DNA of 64,000 nucleotides from Oscillospiraceae bacterium (lineage in GTDB: Bacteria; Bacillota; Clostridia; Oscillospirales; Oscillospiraceae). The notes under the pieces were generated by a model. The model ran no database searches. It was not told the DNA's origin and worked only from the letters and a program-made list of their open reading frames with translations. The DNA lies in assembly GCA_015067665.1 (NCBI GenBank), contig SVLZ01000001.1:1-64000 (forward strand). The letters run 5' to 3'. Below, piece after piece: positions 59,966 to 64,000 of this stretch. The stretch's first letter is position 1. The number at the start of each line of letters is the position of its first letter. Position numbers and translations under genes: made by a program.

Positions 59966-60321
59966 CGGGCAGCGGAGAAAAAAGGAGATAAAAAGGAAGT
60001 TGAGGGAGAATGTGGGAAATTGCCCTTTTGAGAATGAGTGAAGTTACCCTATGACACCATTCCTTTGGAAGACCCTGTCTTATGCTATCGGTCTAAAAGA
60101 TGGAGAGATTGCAGCATACAGTGTGCGGATTTCTTTACCTGATGATGGATAGAAAACTGTGAAAGGCAGCCGCTGACCGGATGGTCGGCGGCTGTGCGAT
60201 TTTTCGTTGCGCTCCCGGCATCTCTCCCTTATACCAACAAGTGATGTTTTCTTTCGTATTGCTTTTTACGAGGGAATATGCTAAAATATTTTCAATCTTT
60301 TTAGAAAAGGCGGTGGTAAAA

Positions 60322-62142
60322 ATGAAACAGAAGCCGATTTGGCATTTTCTCTTTCAACTGTTTCTTTTGACCCTCGCCTTTTTTTCCGCTGAGCTGATCG
60401 TGGCACTGTTTGTGGAGACCAAGACACCACTCCCCTACGCATTCGGTTTTTTGTGGTCGATGCTGCTTGCGGCCATTTCTCTGCTTCTTCCCCGAAAGGT
60501 TGGGCGCATTTTCTTCCTTGTAACGTTTTTCCTCTCCGGTGCTTACGCGCTGGTGCAGGCAGCCCATTTTGATATGTTCCGGAAACTGACCTTTTTTACT
60601 GCCGTCTTTTATGCCGGTGAAGGCGCAAAATTCTGGCTGGACATTCTCCGCTCCTTCCCCCTTTTGTGGTGGCCCTGTGTGGCAGTCGTGGTTGCCATTT
60701 TAATATTGAGCGCACGGTTCTTCCCCAAGGGGGCAAAGCCCATTCCTGCTGCAGTTACCGCAGTTCTGTGCGTTTTTCTGCTGGTGCTTTTTCCCCAGCT
60801 CTTTATTATTGAGAACGAGGAAACCGAAACTACCTACACCGCGATGTATGATGCAGAGGCGGTCTACTCCGTTACCGGCTATTATCATATGACTGTACGG
60901 GATCTGTGGTGCAATGTACTGTTTCCCGACTTAGGCAGCGCCGGACAGACACAGCAGCTGGACCGCTACTTTGCAGACCGGAGCAAATCTGGTCCCAACG
61001 AAATGACCGGCATTTATAAGGATAAAAATGTGGTCTATGTACTGCTGGAGGCCATTGACGACTGGGTCATTACACCGGAGAACACGCCCACGATGTACCG
61101 GCTGATGAACGAGGGTATTTCCTTTGAGAATTTCTACTCCCCCGGCTTTGGCAGTGCCCGGACTCTCAGCTCGGAGCTATGCATCAACACCGGTATTTAT
61201 CTGCCTACCAGTGTCGGCAGTCTCTTTGATTACGACGAAAATCAGTTCCCCCAGTCCATTGCCAATCAGGCAGGAAAGAACGGCTACAGCGCCGAGGTCT
61301 TCCACTACAATGACCCGGCATTTTACAGCCGCGGGACCTTTGAGCCCCTGTGGGGTTATGGAGACTATCACGGCTATTGCGAGTACACAAGTGACGAAAA
61401 TGCTCTCTTTGATGAATGCACCGTCTTTACAAATCCGCAGCTGCGTGACCTTTTCTTCCGAGAGGGCAAGACCTTTAACACCATCATCACCCGCTCTGCC
61501 CATTTAAGCTACTATTACAAGGAAAAGCTATCCGGCTACGCGCTTTCTAAATACCCGGAGTATCGGGGCAAATATAGCTCTGAAGAAGAGGATTGTATCC
61601 GGGTCAAGGCGCGGCTTGTGGATGATATGTTTACGATGCTGCTAAGTGAGCTGGAAAAGCGCGGCCGTTTGGAAGACACGGTCATTGTAGCAGTCACCGA
61701 CCATTATGCCTATGGCTATAATGATCAGGAAGAGATCAAGACACTCTCCGGTGTGGACCATGAGCTGTTGCTGGAAAAGACCCCCTGCTTTATTTGGTCC
61801 GCGGACAAGCCACAAATCAAAGTAGACAAACCCGTATTCACCGCAGATGTGGTGCCTACGATGCTCAATCTTCTTGGCATTGATTCTCCCTACAGCTATT
61901 TAGGGCAGGATGCCTTTGATCCTACTTACGGCGGTTGTGTCTACTTCCCCGACGGAAGCTGGATCGCTGACGGTGTAGTTGCCTTCCGCAACAGCAGTAC
62001 CGCCACCTACGACATCCTTGCAAATGAGAATGACATCGATATTACCGTGGAATATCTGCTAAAGATGCAGCAAAAGGCAGAAGCCTTTATCGTAGCGAAC
62101 AACGCAATACTACCCTGTGATTATTACAAGACCATAAAATAA
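60322..62142 (+). CDS. LTA synthase-like membrane sulfatase-fold phosphotransferase
   Basis: N-terminal TM segments; NVVYVLLEAIDDW, GFGSARTLSSELCINTGIY, VIVAVTDHYAYGY. Confidence 0.85.
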   Translation: MKQKPIWHFLFQLFLLTLAFFSAELIVALFVETKTPLPYAFGFLWSMLLAAISLLLPRKVGRIFFLVTFFLSGAYALVQAAHFDMFRKLTFFTAVFYAGEGAKFWLDILRSFPLLWWPCVAVVVAILILSARFFPKGAKPIPAAVTAVLCVFLLVLFPQLFIIENEETETTYTAMYDAEAVYSVTGYYHMTVRDLWCNVLFPDLGSAGQTQQLDRYFADRSKSGPNEMTGIYKDKNVVYVLLEAIDDWVITPENTPTMYRLMNEGISFENFYSPGFGSARTLSSELCINTGIYLPTSVGSLFDYDENQFPQSIANQAGKNGYSAEVFHYNDPAFYSRGTFEPLWGYGDYHGYCEYTSDENALFDECTVFTNPQLRDLFFREGKTFNTIITRSAHLSYYYKEKLSGYALSKYPEYRGKYSSEEEDCIRVKARLVDDMFTMLLSELEKRGRLEDTVIVAVTDHYAYGYNDQEEIKTLSGVDHELLLEKTPCFIWSADKPQIKVDKPVFTADVVPTMLNLLGIDSPYSYLGQDAFDPTYGGCVYFPDGSWIADGVVAFRNSSTATYDILANENDIDITVEYLLKMQQKAEAFIVANNAILPCDYYKTIK

Positions 62143-62189
62143 AAAACCTTCCCCTGATGTCGGAAGGTGAAACTGTCGAAAAACCTATT

Positions 62190-62299
62190 TGTAGGGGCCG
62201 GCGCCTCGACGGCCCGCCAAAAAATATTGCGAATCTGCCGGAAATAGCGATAAATCGTGGCGTTTTACTGCTGGGGCGTCGTGGGCGCCGCCCCCTACA
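62190..62299. repeat. REP/MITE-like inverted repeat element
   Basis: tgtaggggccggcgcc (62190-62205) and ggcgccgccccctaca (62284-62299) pair at 15 of 16 positions. Confidence 0.7.
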
Positions 62300-62350
62300 G
62301 CTCTCATTTCAGACTTTTTTAACACGCTGACCTTCCCCAATGGGGAGGGT

Positions 62351-62382
62351 TAACCCCCCGGAACAAAAGTTCCGGGGGGTTA
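62351..62382. terminator. Hairpin between sulfatase gene/REP element and nagB 3' end
   Basis: taaccccccggaac-aaaa-gttccggggggtta, perfect 14-bp stem next to nagB stop; no U-tract. Confidence 0.55.
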
Positions 62383-62385
62383 CTC

Positions 62386-63117
62386 TTAGAAGGGATAAGC
62401 AGCCTCGTCACAGACGAGAACCACATCGGGGTGGAACTGCAGGATAGAAGCCGGAACTTGAGGATCTACAGGACCCCAGAAGGTCTTCTTGAGAATCTCC
62501 TTCTTATCTGCGCCGGTAACGACCATGACGATCTTCTTTGCTGCCATAATGGTGCCGATACCCATGGTGAATGCGGACTTAGGCACATCGTCAATAGAGT
62601 CAAAGAAGCGCTTGTTGGCATCGATGGTCATTTCCGTCAGCTTGACCTCGTGAGTCATTGCAGGGAAATGATCGTCGGGCTCGTTAAAGCCGATATGACC
62701 GTCATGACCAATGCCGAGAAGCTGCAGGTCTACACCGCCCCACTCCTCGATTTTTGCCTCATAAGCCTCGCACATAGCCTGCACATCAGTAGCCAAGCCG
62801 TCGGGCACGATGGTATTCTCAGGCTTGATAGAGATATGGTCAAACAGGTTATCCTGCATAAACTTGCGATAGCTCTGGTCGTGGTCGGGAGCAAGACCCT
62901 TGTATTCGTCCAAATTTGCGGAACGGACACGGCTAAAATCGATCTTACCAGCCTTCTCACGGCAGATCAGCTCACGGTAAAGAGGCAACGGAGTAGAGCC
63001 GGTAGCAAGACCGATGACGCAGGCAGGCTTTTTCTGAATTTCTGCCTCGAACTGGTCGGCGGCGATTACACCCATTTCCTCAGGGTTTTTAACAACAATA
63101 ACGCGTGTGTGAATCAT
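62386..63117 (-). CDS. nagB: Glucosamine-6-phosphate deaminase
   Basis: CVIGLATGSTPLPLYREL, NLDEYKGLAPDHDQSYRKFM, LLGIGHDGHIGFNEP, TMGIGTIMAAKKI. Confidence 0.96.
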   Translation of the reverse strand: MIHTRVIVVKNPEEMGVIAADQFEAEIQKKPACVIGLATGSTPLPLYRELICREKAGKIDFSRVRSANLDEYKGLAPDHDQSYRKFMQDNLFDHISIKPENTIVPDGLATDVQAMCEAYEAKIEEWGGVDLQLLGIGHDGHIGFNEPDDHFPAMTHEVKLTEMTIDANKRFFDSIDDVPKSAFTMGIGTIMAAKKIVMVVTGADKKEILKKTFWGPVDPQVPASILQFHPDVVLVCDEAAYPF

Positions 63118-63133
63118 AATTGAATACCTCCTT

Positions 63134-63179
63134 ATTCAAATTACATTTGAATTTTAACGCTGTGAAAAGCAGATGTCAA
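63134..63179 (-). promoter_or_regulatory. nagB promoter with palindromic operator-like site at the start point
   Basis: Minus strand TTGACA (63174-63179), 17-nt spacer, TAAAAT (63151-63156); ATTCAAAT-GTA-ATTTGAAT at 63134-63152. Confidence 0.65.
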
Positions 63180-63186
63180 GTTTTTT

Positions 63187-63819
63187 TTACAGTGTCCGGG
63201 TTTCTCCGATCTCCGGAATCCACAGACAGCGTTCCCCTTCTGTCACGCTTTTCACCTGCTGCCAAAGCTTAAAAGGATCTTTTTCTTTTTCCGGCAGATG
63301 GAGCAGCACCACCGTAGTAGCGCCAACCGCCTTTGTCATTTCCCATGCAGAAGGGGTATTGGCATAGGCATAGGGCGCGATCAGCACATCCGGCTTCGGA
63401 AAGGCTGTCATTTTCTTCATCTGCATTGGGGATGCATCTCCCATAAACCAAATGCAGCGGCTTCCCTCAATCACAAAGCTATGATGGGAGAGATTTGGCT
63501 CCGTCTTTCCCAAATGCCGTGTCTCCACAGCTGTCACCGTCACCTCTCCTACCCTTTCCTGCTTTTTAGGCAAGGACTCCGGCCCAAAAATGGGCCGGAG
63601 TTTTTGTGTTTTATAAGGAAGAAGCAACGCGCTGCTGTAATGATCCGGGTGGTTGTGGGTAAAGAGGAGCAAGTCCGGCGGCATTTCCAAAAGACTTTCC
63701 GTAAGAGAACTTGGTGTAGGCAGGTAACCCTCCAGCGCCTCACACAATCCGTCCAAAAGGATGGATACACCGTCCAGCTTTATAAGAACACCCGCGTTAC
63801 AGGTACGCTTTAGCTCCAT
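63187..63819 (-). CDS. MBL-fold metal-dependent hydrolase
   Basis: VSILLDGL, LLLFTHNHPDHYSSALLLPY, CIWFMGDASP. Confidence 0.8.
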   Translation of the reverse strand: MELKRTCNAGVLIKLDGVSILLDGLCEALEGYLPTPSSLTESLLEMPPDLLLFTHNHPDHYSSALLLPYKTQKLRPIFGPESLPKKQERVGEVTVTAVETRHLGKTEPNLSHHSFVIEGSRCIWFMGDASPMQMKKMTAFPKPDVLIAPYAYANTPSAWEMTKAVGATTVVLLHLPEKEKDPFKLWQQVKSVTEGERCLWIPEIGETRTL

Positions 63820-63825
63820 AGGCGA

Positions 63826-64000
63826 TTACACGCCTTCCTTGGCACGACGGATGGTCTCTTCCTCTGTGCAGCCAGTGGTGGAAACGCGTCCTTCCAGAGG
63901 TACCAGCTTGTCGTTGATAGCATCGATGATCCAGCTTGCCTGGGGGAAGAAGAACTCGTCAAACTCGAAGGGAGGTGTGATCCAGTTCTTTGCACCGATG
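63826..64000 (-). CDS. C-terminal fragment of a protein continuing past the right edge (unassigned)
   Basis: Minus frame reads IGAKNWITPPFEFDEFFFPQASWIIDAINDKLVPLEGRVSTTGCTEEETIRRAKEGV* with stop at 63826-63828; absent from the ORF track because it leaves the window. Confidence 0.65.
   Translation of the reverse strand, partial: IGAKNWITPPFEFDEFFFPQASWIIDAINDKLVPLEGRVSTTGCTEEETIRRAKEGV

Noticed and set aside
60051-60152. 33 aa ORF MTPFLWKTLSYAIGLKDGEIAAYSVRISLPDDG, possible gene remnant
   Set aside because: Too short and without a recognisable family or RBS to call a pseudogene.

Overview
64 kb chromosomal window that looks like an uncultured gut-type Clostridia/Oscillospiraceae genome (inferred from gene content and style; no phylogenetic marker was run). 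Left ~40 kb, almost all on the minus strand, is a plant-glycan/rhamnose utilisation region. It holds secreted lipoproteins (CxxC-repeat proteins, CE6/SGNH-like esterase, GH43, GH95, discoidin-like modules, DUF4886), a sugar ABC transporter with an oversized ATPase, AraC regulators, a dual-HTH LuxR-type regulator, a GPH symporter, GH2, a domain-permuted membrane-anchored GH3, and a rhaB-rhaA-aldolase-aldolase-ROK-SIS operon. The middle (~40.7-46.4 kb) has a BY-kinase/Wzz pair, a three-gene phage-like regulatory mini-operon, rpe, DUF2284, LMW-PTP and a GMP synthase lacking its amidotransferase domain. The right part is a purine operon, purE-C-F-M-N-PurO-type IMP cyclohydrolase-AICAR transformylase-D-L-guaB, followed by an LTA-synthase-like sulfatase, nagB and an MBL-fold hydrolase. 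Most notable observations: (i) PurF lacks the N-terminal catalytic Cys and the nearby GuaA lacks a GATase domain, while PurL keeps its GATase; (ii) PurH is replaced by a split AICARFT plus an archaeal-type PurO; (iii) the MsmK/UgpC-like ATPase has two large insertions; (iv) the tandem class II aldolase has a degenerate second domain; (v) a 12-mer at the promoter start of the dual-HTH regulator recurs as a palindrome in its own 3' UTR; (vi) a phage-like mini-operon has a promoter embedded in a cluster of AAGTAC half-sites. No tRNA, rRNA, CRISPR, transposase or integrase was recognised. All functional calls are from reading protein motifs by eye; no database search was possible.
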